DNA of 64,000 nt from Lineus longissimus (taxonomy: Eukaryota; Nemertea; Pilidiophora; Heteronemertea; Lineidae), in assembly GCF_910592395.1 (NCBI RefSeq), contig NC_088318.1, positions 10,600,349 to 10,664,348 on the forward strand, read 5' to 3'. This document shows positions 24,812 to 35,265 of this stretch, in pieces; position 1 is the first letter of the stretch; every line of letters starts with the position of its first letter. The translations under genes were made by a program, and so were the position numbers. The notes under the pieces were generated by a model. The model made no database searches. It worked only from the letters and a program-made list of their open reading frames with translations, and was not told the DNA's origin.

Positions 24812-25926
24812 TTAGCTCACCTCTTAGCAGAGGTGAGCTTATCCCATACCGTGGCGTCCGTCGTCCGTCGTCGTCGTCGTCGTCGTCCGTCGTCCGTTAG
24901 CAGGGCACGTTTCGTAACTGTTAGAGCTATTGAGCTGAAACTTGGTACACATGTACCCTTATGTAATGACACCTTGGAGACCAAGTTTCGGTCCGATTCG
25001 TTTCATGGTTTGGCCACCAGGGGGCCAAATGTTAAAAGTGAAAATATGCAATATCTCCCTTAATAGTAGTCGGGAAATTTTGAAAAAAATATAGTAGGTA
25101 CTTCTAGCAAAGGTGCATCATATATCCTCCGGGTTTTTGATTTGACCTCCTTTTCAAGGTCACAGAGGTCAAATGGTGTAAATTGGCCGTTAGGATGTAA
25201 CGATGGCACGTTTCTAAACTGCAATGACTATTGATACCAAATTTGGTACACATTTACCCCTTAGTCAGGTGATCTCAGGGACCGAAGTTTGGTCCAATAT
25301 GATTCACCACTTGACCACCAGGGGGCAAAATCCAAAAACCTTAAAAATGTGATTATTCCTTAACTTCTTGCCCGATTGCCACCAATTTGATATCATGGGT
25401 ACATCTAACCACCATACAGTATATGTCACACAGGTTTTTAATTTGACCTTCTTGTCAAGGTCACAGAGGTCAAATGGCATAAATTCGCCGTCAGGCCGTA
25501 ACTATGGCACGTTTCTTAACTGCAATGACTATTGATCACAAATTAAGTACACATGTACCCCTTGGTCAGGTGATCTCAGGACCGAAGTTTGGTGCGATCT
25601 GATTTGCCGTTTGGCCTCCAGGGAGGGGGCCAAATCCTAAATTCTTCAAAATGCCATTATTCCTAGTAATGACTTGCCCGATTGGCACCAATTTTATATC
25701 ATAGGTACATCTAATTCTAACAACCATTCAATGTGTCACCAGGGTCTTCTTTGATTTGACATACTTTTCAAGGTCACAGAGGTCGAATGTACTGTAAATT
25801 GGCCATTTTGGGGAAATTGTAATTGCTTGGACCTACATCAAACCTAACACTACATGACACAATACCATGTTCTTTATCCATCTTTCCTCCACATGAGGTG
25901 AGCACAATGGCCCTGGCCATTTCATT
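24812..25926 (+). mobile_element. Rolling-circle-like element RC-D copy 1
   Basis: The 5' end is a hairpin, TTAGCTCACCTC-ttagca-GAGGTGAGC, then a CGT/CCGT tract (24856-24898) and three ~300-bp units. The 3' end is GAGGTGAGC (inverted partner of the 5' arm), the hairpin ATGGCC-CT-GGCCAT and TTCATT. A copy at 57114-58226 is almost identical from end to end, while the sequences outside differ, which fixes both borders. Compact, non-coding and evidently mobile recently. The layout matches Helentron-type non-autonomous elements and the 'pearl'-like repeats known from bivalves; assignment to a superfamily is inference. Confidence 0.8.
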
Positions 25927-27591
25927 TTCACTTGTGCGACCTGGACAGTGTCGGAACAAGTATTGGCAACAACATCATCCTCATGCTCAGAGCATTATCT
26001 TTACTTTGTATTATACTCAATGTTGTTCAGGCAGCACTCCATTTTGGCCATCTTAGCTTCGATCACATTGAAGACCACCATCATTTTCCCTTTCTCAACT
26101 AAAGCAAACGATTGAAAACACGTATCAACCAGCCAGAATCGTATAGAGATGAGTTGATAAAAGTGACCCTTCCCTGTCCACCGAGAAGGACAGCAGATAT
26201 ACCGGTATCGGTCTTGTTTGATAAACAAGGACAGGTTCTTGTAAATGGTCATCGTCTTGAAGCACCTTCGAGATTCCTTTCAGTCAAAGTGACAGTATCA
26301 ATGTTGAACTGTCGTTTGGGTCGTGGCAAATTTGTCTTTATCAATTGATGGATGATCCCAATGAAAGGAACAATTGTCAATGGATGAATCTTGTGTTACA
26401 CCAATTGGTCGTATCCTGATATATTTCCCTGGTGCTTTCCAATCAAGCCGACAGTTTGATGCCCGTGTTGGTCTAGTTGAGTCTTGTTTGGTTATGGTAG
26501 GTTGGACATGAAAAAAAAAGATCAAGGAGATCCGGTTGGGCAAATCATGTTCACCAGCCACATGAAATGTGTTTTAAAATGTTGCTGACTTTAAATGTAT
26601 CCATCGCTATCTGGCAGAGTTTTTAGCCTGAGGAAACTTGGTCTTTCAGTATTGCCAACGTTAGTCATTACTATTTTCTAACTGTGAGGCCAGGAATAAT
26701 GTTAATGTTACTAATGAAAATAGGATGCAGTGCTAACCATTTGTGTCTTATTTAATTGGGGCTAAGGTTGTTCAATGTCTCAGTGAGTCAGTCTCCTCTT
26801 GACAGACATCCAAATTAGGTTCATTTCGAAAATAATTTGCTTGACATGTTATTGAATAGTTTTGTACTTTACCCATCTGACAGCATGTGAGAATGTAATT
26901 CAATGCTAACTGGGAAAGGTTTACAGAAAGTATCTATCGGTCGGGTTCTTTTCTTATTTATTCCTAGTAGGATACCCTATCTAAAGATGTTCAGGTCTGC
27001 TGGTTCAGATTTTGATTTCTATGAGGGCAATTTGTGAATCTATTCATAGTGCATCTTTTGAAATTGTGTTTGCCGATTTCTTGATATGGAGGTGCCCTAA
27101 TGATTTTTGGCCTGATCCAATATCCAATATGGCTGCCAGGTGGTCATTTTGGATTTTGCATCATGGACTGTAACTGCAGAACGAGTTGCCAGATTAGCTT
27201 ACACTTTCATGTTTTCTGTAGCATGATGGGATGTGATAGGGTGGAATATTTTGTTATTTATATTTGGCTTGATCTGATGTCAATTATGCGGACTTATACA
27301 ACATGTACAACGCAACTATACAATGCCTAAGGTTTCCTATTGCCTTTTACACAACTTCCTTCATTATCGAGCAATCAAACAAAGCTTCCATTAAGAGACA
27401 ACAAGACGCTAATTGCTACCAAAGGAACAAGCTGTGATATTAAGATGAAGTTACAAAGAGGTGTTTGTTTACCTTTGTGAAAGGAAAATGGGTGCTATAT
27501 TGATGGTTTTATGATCATTCTTGGTGTGTGTCCCTTGTTAATAAGTTCGGCATGAAGTTCATCCAATGCGAATAGTCAGAGCCTAACTGTC
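25927..27591. other. No gene; one diverged RC-A-type unit
   Basis: At about 27085-27270 'ccaatatccaatatggctgccagg' and following text resemble a single decayed unit of the 145-bp repeat of RC-A. The paired short ORFs at 26001-26348 on both strands have no recognisable domain. Otherwise unassigned. Confidence 0.45.
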
Positions 27592-28232
27592 ATTATAGAC
27601 CCCACATACAACAAATGTGGGGGTCTATATTGAGATTACTAGGAGAAGGTACTAGGCTTCTGCATTCTTCCCAGGTTATATCATGGAGGTAGTCCAGCAA
27701 AACTGCTATTTCAACTGAAAAACTGTCACCCCTGTCCCATCAAACTAAACTCGATCTAGTGCACCTGGCAAAGATTTTTTCGAAATTCTGATAATTTTGA
27801 TGACTTTGAAGCGTTTTTATGCGCCGATTTTCTGATTAGCTTTCAAATCTCCGACGCGATTCTGTCAATCACACGTACATCAGCATAAGCTCCGGCCCGT
27901 AATGGTGACGTCATATCCTCATGTATCATGGCGGCGGTATCTCTTTGCCGAAGTGGCGAGCTGTCGAGTATTTTGAGCAAAGAACGACGGTTGAATGTAG
28001 GAATAAAATAAAGGAATAGCCTTAAATGCTTATCGATGATCCATCCTGCCCATCTGAAAAGGTTATGGTGCTGTTTAAATGTTATTGAGCGTGTGATTTT
28101 GAGAAAGCGCGAGCGTGTTTGTCCGGAAATAGATCATCCGCGAAACGGAATAGACTTCACTCCTCCATATGTGTACTGTGTGGGCCCGTGGGGGCTATCA
28201 AATTTGCTGACAAGCAAATTTCAAATTTCCAG
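27592..28232 (+). mobile_element. Rolling-circle-like element RC-E, no tandem body
   Basis: The 5' hairpin is ATAGACCCCACAT-acaacaa-ATGTGGGGGTCTAT (27595-27628). The 3' side has GTGGGGGCTAT (28189-28199, one base shorter than the 5' arm) and the hairpin AAATTTGCT-gaca-AGCAAATTT (28200-28221), then about 11 bases. Same architecture as RC-A to RC-D but with a short unique interior holding a CpG-rich patch around 27880-27970. This shows that the tandem units are dispensable for the element's form. Confidence 0.65.
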
Positions 28233-29110
28233 TTCAGATACTTATGCTTTGCCTCTGATTGGTGCGGTGGAGGCCGTGTCAAAGGTCTTTAACGACTCTG
28301 TCAGCCAAATGAGCTAGGGGCCATTACAATCGCACTGATGGTAATTGATTTTCGCATCAAGGCACCACATCTAAAACTATCTGGCTGTTATATGCGATGG
28401 TTTATACTGCTAAAATTGCCTCAACCTAGAGGTAAGGTGTGAATGGCTGGTCTCTATAATTTCATGCACACAGATTCTGACTGATATCCTTTGTGGTTTG
28501 TGAGTGCCTTTCTGACAAGTACAACCCAATCGCAGGTATTTTAACTCAATCATGTCAATGATCTAGTGGCCTCAGTGGGGATTTCAGACTTGTTGTCAGA
28601 GAGACGATGTCCAGCAGGTTTTCCAGTTCCAGGGATATAGGATGGTCGGGAATTTCAACTTGTTGCCAGACATTGTCAGATGGAGGATGCCCAGGAGGTT
28701 TTCAGTTAAGATGCGCTGCCGCTCTAGGAGGTATGATACAATTTTGGAAGGGTTTTAGGCTCACTTACAAACATCATGAAGTGTTCATTGTTGGCCTGTC
28801 TTCTTCAGTGACCAAGTTTGAAAAGAGATCAGCCTGTGGCACCTACATACAAACTGGGTAACTTTTTATTTGTTCGATACAAAGTTTCCCTGTGAGCACA
28901 CATAGAGTTTCAAGTATCTGCAGAATCTTCTTATTTGCGAACATTCACCTCCAGCCAGGAGTAATATTACTTCAGAATTTTTCCATACCAACAGTATCCA
29001 TTGTCAGTTTTTGTTGTTCATCTCCATTCTGTTGTTGTAGGTATAAAGGACACAATTTCTTACCTAAATTATAGTGCTGTGTAGTGTACAGTCCTACCAG
29101 AAAGTAAATG
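28233..29110. other. No gene; short tandem duplication
   Basis: A ~75-bp direct duplication is visible: 'acttgttgtcagagagacgatg' at 28588 and 'acttgttgccagacattgtcag' at 28658, each followed by 'cc(a)ggaggtttt(c)cagtt'. The rest is unassigned. Confidence 0.5.
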
Positions 29111-29141
29111 TACTTTACTTTCGGCTGTCTATGGTCCCTTC
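29111..29141 (+). repeat. Left 31-bp arm of inverted pair around the Tigger element
   Basis: Reads TACTTTACTTTCGGCTGTCT then ATGGTCCCTTC. It is the inverted copy of 31776-31806 with a single mismatch. The arm begins with a small palindrome, AAAGTAAATGTACTTTACTTT. Confidence 0.85.
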
Positions 29142-29419
29142 ATTAAATACCAATTCATTACGTATGCACTGGCCAAGTTGAAGGCCTTTCAATACGACTG
29201 GCTGGTTCTCTGAAAGGTGGGGAATAATGAAGTTGTTTAACCGATTGTCCGAATGGTACAACTGAGAGCAGTGATCCGAGTCACCGACTGTGATCATTTT
29301 GAAACTGATCGGTTTGATGAGCGATAGGCCTACAGACTGATTTCGTTGAAATGAAAGAGCGTTATACAGGGTAGTTCAAAAGATCATCCCAGATTTTTTA
29401 CCACCAAGTAAAAGACTAT

Positions 29420-30772
29420 TTATTCTATTTCTATTTCATCCCCCTGGATGTTTAAGAATTCGAGTCCTGGTTCGTCCTCCTCATCGTCCAGCTCTTGAAT
29501 TGGTCCTGCATCTACCGCTGCTGCTCTGAAAGCCGTTTCAAATCCGTTTTCTACCACTTGTACAGGTACAGATTCCCAGGCTTGACTGATGATGTTGACC
29601 ACGTTACGTAACCCAATGCGTTCACAGCGTCCTGCATCGTCCGTGTTTTCTTGTTTCCGGGCCTTCCACTTCTTTTTCATGTTGCTTTTGAACGACTTCA
29701 TAACAGTCAGATCGAGGGGTTGGGCCAAGGATGTGCAGCCGGCTGGAATAAAATCGAGTATCCCTCCCAGTTCCGTAATTCGCTGGCCGAATTCCTCTGT
29801 GCGGTGCACACGATATCTATCTACTATTAGAAGGAATCGCTCATCGTTCTCTGGGGTGACGTATGGCTCCAATACTTGGTCTGACCAATGACGGGCTGTC
29901 TCCCGTCTCATCCAACCGGTAGCAGAGGACGTCACAATGAGATTTGCTGGCAAGTCGTCATCCTCCTGCAGGTGATCGAGCTGTCGTACGAACCCTCTTC
30001 TTGGAAAGGTGACGTGTGCCGGTGCCTTCCATCCCGTCGCACTGATGGTTAGACTAACGGTGCAGCCCAGTTTTGTGTTTGATCTCGATGTACGTACATC
30101 CACTGACTTCGCTCCCTTGTCATTGACAGTATACATTGGTCGATACTCAAATAGTGCGAACGTCTGGTCCATGTTTAGCAGCAACCTCATGGCAATCTCC
30201 AAATGCTGGATAGTTTGCATCACATTGTCGCGAAATACCTGGACCTGATGGGCGGCATCAGCTGGGAGAGTGGTGGTGTTTTTATTCGCCTTTCGGAGGG
30301 CTATCTTCTTTCTTGTCATGAATCCCTCTACCCAGCCAGCGGATGCGTTGAATTGGTGGAGTGTCGGTCTGGCCTGGATAACGTCTTGTCTCAGCTCGTG
30401 TGGTAACGCATTCCACCAGTCTTCAAAAATGGTCAGGGCTCGTTCTTGAATGTCTTGGACTGCGACTGGTAGCCTCATCTCCCGTTGCTGCTGTAACCAT
30501 TGATACAAGTCGTCCTCTACCTCGGGCCAAAGACCAACTTGTCGCTCTTTAGAGGTTCTGTCGTCGCCGCGACCTTCACCTGCCTTTCGCTCCAGGTCTT
30601 GAAGGTCCCACTTCTTCAGGGTCGACACTGGGATCTTGTAGTGATGCGCAAACTCGCTCATCCTGTCGACTGTGCCATTGAGGAGGGCTGCCTCTAGATC
30701 CCGCAGATAAGCAATTTTCTCACAAACCGAGTAGCTCCTTCGCCGTTTTCGTAGGGGTTCTTGCTGATCCAT
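29420..30772 (-). CDS. pogo/Tigger-family transposase (CENP-B-like, DDE_1)
   Basis: Intact 450-aa cut-and-paste transposase. A nuclear protein of this family binds the element's terminal repeats and cuts and rejoins DNA at TA. Residues about 12-60 form a psq/pogo-type helix-turn-helix ('RRSYSVCEKIAYLRDLEAA ... YKIPVSTLKKW'). Residues about 80-162 form the CENP-B-type second HTH with the hallmark 'NASAGWVEGFMTRKK'. The DDE_1 catalytic domain spans about 195-400. The catalytic acidic residues are D202 in NMDQT, D318 in IVDRY and D354 in TSLAQPLDLT, i.e. DD35D, usual for pogo/Tigger. An acidic tail (about 428-450) follows. The frame is open 51 codons further upstream, but I choose the Met at 30772 because MDQQEPLRKRRRS starts the conserved part with a basic patch. 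No stops or frameshifts, so it is either recently active or under selection. A domesticated gene is the alternative, but flanking TIRs and TA sites favour a transposon. Confidence 0.93.
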   Translation of the reverse strand: MDQQEPLRKRRRSYSVCEKIAYLRDLEAALLNGTVDRMSEFAHHYKIPVSTLKKWDLQDLERKAGEGRGDDRTSKERQVGLWPEVEDDLYQWLQQQREMRLPVAVQDIQERALTIFEDWWNALPHELRQDVIQARPTLHQFNASAGWVEGFMTRKKIALRKANKNTTTLPADAAHQVQVFRDNVMQTIQHLEIAMRLLLNMDQTFALFEYRPMYTVNDKGAKSVDVRTSRSNTKLGCTVSLTISATGWKAPAHVTFPRRGFVRQLDHLQEDDDLPANLIVTSSATGWMRRETARHWSDQVLEPYVTPENDERFLLIVDRYRVHRTEEFGQRITELGGILDFIPAGCTSLAQPLDLTVMKSFKSNMKKKWKARKQENTDDAGRCERIGLRNVVNIISQAWESVPVQVVENGFETAFRAAAVDAGPIQELDDEEDEPGLEFLNIQGDEIEIE

Positions 30773-31041
30773 ATTTGACGGACAAACTGAGATGGAAATG
30801 GCCATCGACCTCATTTTTATAGGCCTAGGATGGCCACGAAGACTCGACCAGAGAGAAATTGACAACTTCATGACAAAGTGCCGTGTCGTCATTTTATATC
30901 GCATGCCACAAAAGTTCTGAATCACACTTCAGTGTGTTAATTTCACCAATCAGCTCAGACCAATATCCGCAGATAATGCACCGAATATTCATATACAGGG
31001 ACGGCCGAAAAATTCCGTCGTACAAACCACATAAACTTCCA

Positions 31042-31520
31042 GGGCCGATTTCATCAAAGTAGACTTAGACGCGTGTGACTTCACTTTAAATGCACTTCCA
31101 CCGTGCATTCTGCGTGAACTTCACCGGTTGCCAGTCGCGAGACGGATAGAATTTAAAATCCTCCTACTGACTTTCAAATGTTTGCATGGTCTTGCGCCAG
31201 GATACCTTGTGGAGCTCCTCACTAGGTGTGTGTCATCCAGATCTCTGCGTTCATCAGGGGAGTTGTTGCTGAGAGAAAGGGGCCTTTCAGTGTGCTGCAC
31301 CACGAGTGTGGAACAACTTACCACAAAAACTTCGCGCCATCGATAGTGTCCCTGCCTTCAAGAGCACGAAAATGTTGTGAAATGTACCGTACTGAATTGG
31401 AGCTACGGTGTCTCTGATCACTGGCAGTGGATATAGGAACCCTAAATCTAAAATGATTGATTGATTGATATACGAAGTTACACGCGTCTAAGTCTTAAAC
31501 ACCATTTGTGAAATCGGCCC
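31042..31520. mobile_element. TIR element nested in the Tigger 5' flank
   Basis: The left arm GGGCCGATTTCATCAAAG...AGACTTAGACGCGTGT (31042-31076) is matched by an inverted right arm (31479-31520) reading GGGCCGATTTCACAAATGG...AGACTTAGACGCGTGT. One arm has a few extra bases in the middle. The interior is mostly a LINE tail (31116-31470). Non-autonomous; superfamily unknown. Confidence 0.7.
31116..31470 (+). pseudogene. 5'-truncated non-LTR retrotransposon, reverse-transcriptase C-terminus
   Basis: Translation of 31116 onward gives ELHRLPVARRIEFKILLLTF then KCLHGLAPGYLVELL. This is the conserved C-terminal region of CR1/Jockey-like LINE ORF2 ('LPVxxRIxyKixxLxyKxLhglaPxYL'). The reading then shifts frame near 31270 and continues as AFQCAAPRVWNNLPQKLRAI and DSVPAFKSTKML before a stop, so the piece is dead. 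It ends with a (TGAT)n tail (about 31453-31469), as expected for the 3' end of a LINE copied by target-primed reverse transcription. Only the last ~90 codons are present, hence 5' truncation. It landed inside the TIR element 31042-31520. Confidence 0.85.
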
Positions 31521-31775
31521 ACAGTGTTTTTGTCGAATGATAGCAAGATGCTTTTTTTCTGGTACACCCTGTATAAACCATGCCATTTTACGGCGGTAAT
31601 TCTTGAATGGTCCACAATGAAATTGACAATGTGGGGCTGTGTGAACTCAGGCCTTCATCGTGAGTACCAGTGCAAACAGATTGCAACACAGCCTATTGGT
31701 CAATTTTATTGAATAGAATCTTTCTTTGTGTAGTTATTCCTGGAGGCAAGGCATAAATTCTACCATGAATATCCG

Positions 31776-31806
31776 GAAGGGACAATAGACAGCCGAAAGT
31801 AAAGTA
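31776..31806 (-). repeat. Right 31-bp arm of inverted pair around the Tigger element
   Basis: Inverted copy of 29111-29141 with one mismatch (T for G in the middle). It lies 203 bp outside the right Tigger end; the left arm is 225 bp outside the left Tigger end. The symmetry suggests an older element that received the Tigger insertion. Confidence 0.85.
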
Positions 31807-32715
31807 TTTTCGTTCGTTTTCACAATGTATGGGTGAACTATGATGCAACAAAGGTTTTTTCTTTGCTTTCATTACTAGAAAATTCATGCTAAATTCATTT
31901 TGAAGATTAGTTTTAGCTCGTTACAGGTGATTGTTTTTTTCAGACAGCTGGTGACCTTTGAGAATACCCCTCATAGTCACCAATGCAGTCAGTCAGGGTC
32001 TTTATGCCCAACTCTGCTCATAAATGAAGGATTGGGGGTCTTTATCAAAGTTTGTGGAAGAGATTAAAAAAAATAACATTAAAATCCTAAGCAAAAATGC
32101 GCATTTGTCATGACTATTGAACATATTCTATGGAATTGCAAGCGCCAAAAAAAGATGGTCATAAAGCACAGTTCATGGTCTCATGTGAATTTTTGAAAAG
32201 GCACATGAAATAAAAAAAAAAAATTGGACCATTTTTGATATGTTTGTTACATAATGAAGGGATGGAGTTAGGTGCATCCAAATAAAAAAGATATATGACC
32301 AACTAAATATACAATACTCTGCTGAAAACTGCATTCAAATATCTTATTTTATCTGTGTGATATTTTTAAAAAGCGGTGGACATTTACTCCCTGGTAGAAC
32401 TGTACCTTCTAACAATGGGGACCTGCTAGTCTAAATTCATAGTAATTGATATTTTTTGGTGTGAATGTTCTCACTTACTTCGATTGTGAAGAATAACAAA
32501 GGCCCTGCAGAACATTTCTTCAAGTTTAAGGAACTGATACCAAACTGGAGAGATTGGTTTTCTCACCAAACAATGCAAGGATGGAGCAGAAGTAGGCCAA
32601 AGACAAGGTGTCTTGCAGAGGCTTCAGGCAATTGGTAGGTTCATCTGAGCGGTGTTTGGTTAGATCTTCTAAAACACCCGAGTGAGAATATTTCATTTTC
32701 ATAATGGATAATGTG
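31807..32715. other. No gene; dispersed-repeat fragment at 32522
   Basis: A+T-rich spacer. 'agtttaaggaactgataccaaactggag' (about 32522-32550) is related to fragments at 6297 and 37917. No coding sequence supported. Confidence 0.45.
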
Positions 32716-32841
32716 AGGTAGAATGGGGTAACTGTAGCCCTTGTTAAATTGTTGTCTCTGCCTATGATATTGATTGATATCCCCATGCATCAAACAATGC
32801 AGGGGCTTTAAATAAACCGGGGCTACAATTACCCCATTCTA
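32716..32841. mobile_element. Foldback element, 24-bp arms
   Basis: GGTAGAATGGGGTAACTGTA (32716) is repeated inverted as GGTAGAATGGGGTAATTGTA reading back from 32841; both continue into GCCC. The ~75-bp loop includes an unrelated dyad of 'gatattgattgatatc'. Probably a MITE. Confidence 0.7.
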
Positions 32842-32924
32842 CCGATATAGCCTCATTTTCACCACAGAGGTTTGGGTGAGACAACCCATAGATCCACAAC
32901 CAACCAACGGACTAAAACAGTAGC

Positions 32925-33395
32925 GAGTTTCCGCATCGCTTACGATTACGATTACGATTACGATTACAATTTGTGTTTGACGTCATCGATTTTTGGTGCT
33001 ACGTTGTCCCCAGCAAAATTGTCGATGGTACCTTCGTTCTTACGAGGATTCCGGCTGATCTTGTAAGTCGAAAAACAATTACATGGATTAGCGAAAAGTC
33101 TATTTTCCACGCTACATATCAAATTCAAGGTGAAATATTCACTGAAGAATACTTTAGAACATATCTGTCAAACATAGAAACTGCATTTAATTTGATCAAC
33201 AATTTGATCATGTTTTAGCGCCAAGAAAAGTGCACCCAGAGCATGAGAGCAGAGTATAGGGCCTATACTACAGTACACCAAGTCATTGGTGTGAATGCGG
33301 AAACAAAATTTCTGGTTCATGCCGGTTTTGAGAGTATTACGATTACGACTTTGAAATCGTAATCGTAATCGTAATCGTAAGCGATGCGGAAACTC
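32925..33395. mobile_element. Foldback element with (TTACGA)n in its arms
   Basis: The left arm 32925-32967 reads GAGTTTCCGCATCGC then about four TTACGA hexamers. The right arm 33355-33395 is its exact inverted counterpart, with (TCGTAA)n then GCGATGCGGAAACTC. The 390-bp core has no transposase. Hexamer repeats inside both arms recall Foldback/Galileo-type elements, whose terminal repeats hold tandem arrays; relationship inferred from structure only. Confidence 0.8.
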
Positions 33396-34374
33396 CCTAT
33401 TATTACACTAATATATCTGAGGTCTTGACGTCATATCAAAACTTTATTTGGCATTGCTAAAAGCTTTTGTTGCCAAGATGTTTTTAAGGTGTCTGCATTA
33501 GATGTCAGTCGATAAAAGTTTTCGGGTTCCTGTCTATCCGTTTGGGAAATGTAGCCTATTATTGTATCCATTTCATTTGGCACAGATGTTGACATTGCTC
33601 TAGGCAGCATCGAAGCAAGAAGCCATTTCTACAAATCGTTATTATGATAAAATGGTATGATGATATTGCTTTGTATTGCACATGCAACTTTTTAACAGAA
33701 ACTTCCAGAAACTATATGAAACTTGACTGACAGGCTATGTTATTCAATACTCAACCTAAAAGTTTCATGAAGTTTCCTGTATGAATTGGTCAGGAAACAC
33801 AAAGAAACTCAAGGAAACCTCCTTCTTAAAACTTTGTGAAACAAGGAGAAACATGAAACAATTTACCAACATGTTCATAAATTCTGGCCGAGTTTCTGCA
33901 AGTTTCTACAAGTATCGATTACTTTTGGACTCAGTGGCCAATCAGAATTGTTATAAAAGGTCAAGTGATTTTTACCTCCTCCAAAATGGCTGAAAGCCTG
34001 TGATGTTCTTGGCTTGTGTAAACCTGGACTTTTTTGCCAGTGGTTTCTTAGCGAGGGAAGACCAAAACATGGGGCATCTGGTACGTCACAGCAACATTAA
34101 CAGTCTTTTTAAAAGTGTTTCTCTAAGTTGGAAAGAGGTGTTACATGACCATTTCCCCTGTAAAAGCAAAAAAATGTTTGTTGGTTGTTCTTGTGGGAGA
34201 AAGTGAATACCATGAACAATAAAAACAAAAAAGCCCAGAGAAACAAGTCTCTTTCTATCCAGGAAACTCAGTTACAGGGACCAAAGTTTTAGCAAGTTCC
34301 ACAGCGGTGAATGAGCTAGCAAACTTGTTGACAACATTTGCAGTGACACTTTTAGTCTTGTATTAAGTTGTTTT
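33396..34374. other. No gene; GAAAC-rich cluster
   Basis: From 33699 to 33905 the motif GAAACT/AGTTTC occurs about a dozen times in both orientations ('agaaacttcc', 'atgaaacttg', 'aaagtttcatgaagtttcc'). It looks like a decayed short repeat or the end of an unrecognised element. No coding sequence. Confidence 0.4.
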
Positions 34375-34465
34375 TTTAGCTCACCGTTTACAGGGAAAGC
34401 TTATTTATTGTCTCTTGTTTATTGGTGGAGCATGTTTCGTAACTGCTCGGGCTAGATAGCAGAAA
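34375..34465 (+). mobile_element. Truncated 5' end of an RC-B/RC-D-like element
   Basis: 'tttttttagctcaccgtttacagggaaagctta' followed by 'ggtggagcatgtttcgtaactgctcgggcta' parallels the 5' end and first unit of RC-B and RC-D ('ttagctcacc', 'gggcacgtttcgtaactgtta'). The CGT tract and everything downstream are missing. Confidence 0.55.
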
Positions 34466-34534
34466 GTAGCTTTAGGCAAATGACCAGATGTGTTAGTGGT
34501 TCATCCCGGATAAAAAGCATGGATAAAAAGATCA

Positions 34535-34680
34535 GTCCACACTTATAGCCAGTCCTCTAAAGTGGTGAGTTACATTAACAAACTTGTAACTAAATATTGA
34601 CAAGGACACTTATAGCAAGTCCCCTAAAGTGGTGAGTGACATTGGTGAACTTCTAACAGAATATTGACTCAGACTTTTTA
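34535..34680 (+). repeat. Two-copy ~78-bp tandem duplication
   Basis: 'acacttatagccagtcctctaaagtggtgag' at about 34538 recurs as 'acacttatagcaagtcccctaaagtggtgag' at about 34606, each followed by 'acatt...aac(t)t..taac..aatattgac'. The rest to 35265 is unassigned. Confidence 0.7.
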
Positions 34681-35265
34681 TCCTGTATTGAGTTTTTTCA
34701 GTCTTTCCAATTTTTCGTTTCGATCCACTATCATTGTGCGTATATCCATCCTTCAACGCCGATAACTCCCCCCTGATCGACCGTCAGAAGGGCTGTTACT
34801 TTATCGGTGGTCTCCCTACATTCCCTTCCTTTCCCACGCATCCTCTGTCGCGACAACACTAACATTACACTCACTCGTGGTTGTCGCAAGAGACACACAC
34901 TGAAAGCCATCATAATTGAAGACCAGGTGTTCAATGAGTATAAACGGTTCCAGGAATACTGACCTGACCCAAATGCACAGTGCATGTTGTATAGAAGAAG
35001 GGTAACCAGATGCGGAGGTTGGCACTATCAATTCAGGCCGTCGTCATTGAATTACTTTGTGTCGAGGAATTCGATTGGCCACCTGTTTATGATGGTGCGT
35101 CTGACAGATTACCTGGGGGGGGTTATCTGCGGTGAAAGGAGGAGACTTTAGGACTGATATTCACCGCCGATAAGTCGGCATGCAATTTTTTTACTGTGAT
35201 GATGTGATTGGTTTATATATTTGGGGTTTTCTTGCTGGCAAGTCAGAAAAAGGAAGGGTATGAAG

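Larger units (their letters stand above)
29367..31571 (-). mobile_element. pogo/Tigger DNA transposon
   Basis: Bounded by CAGGGTAGTTCAAAAGATCA at 29367 and the inverted CAGGGTGTACCAGAAAAAAA reading inward from 31571. Only the first six bases are identical, with scattered matches beyond. Both ends are flanked by TA (29365-29366 and 31572-31573), the target duplication of the Tc1/mariner/pogo superfamily. It encodes an intact transposase on the minus strand. Its 5' flank (31042-31520) has been invaded by a TIR element with a LINE tail, which lengthens the element to about 2.2 kb. TIR calls are by eye and short; a second copy would be needed to fix the ends. Confidence 0.65.

Noticed and set aside
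32940-33380. Interstitial telomeric repeat
   Set aside because: (TTACGA)n is not a telomeric hexamer known in animals (TTAGGG), and it sits as inverted arms of one foldback element.
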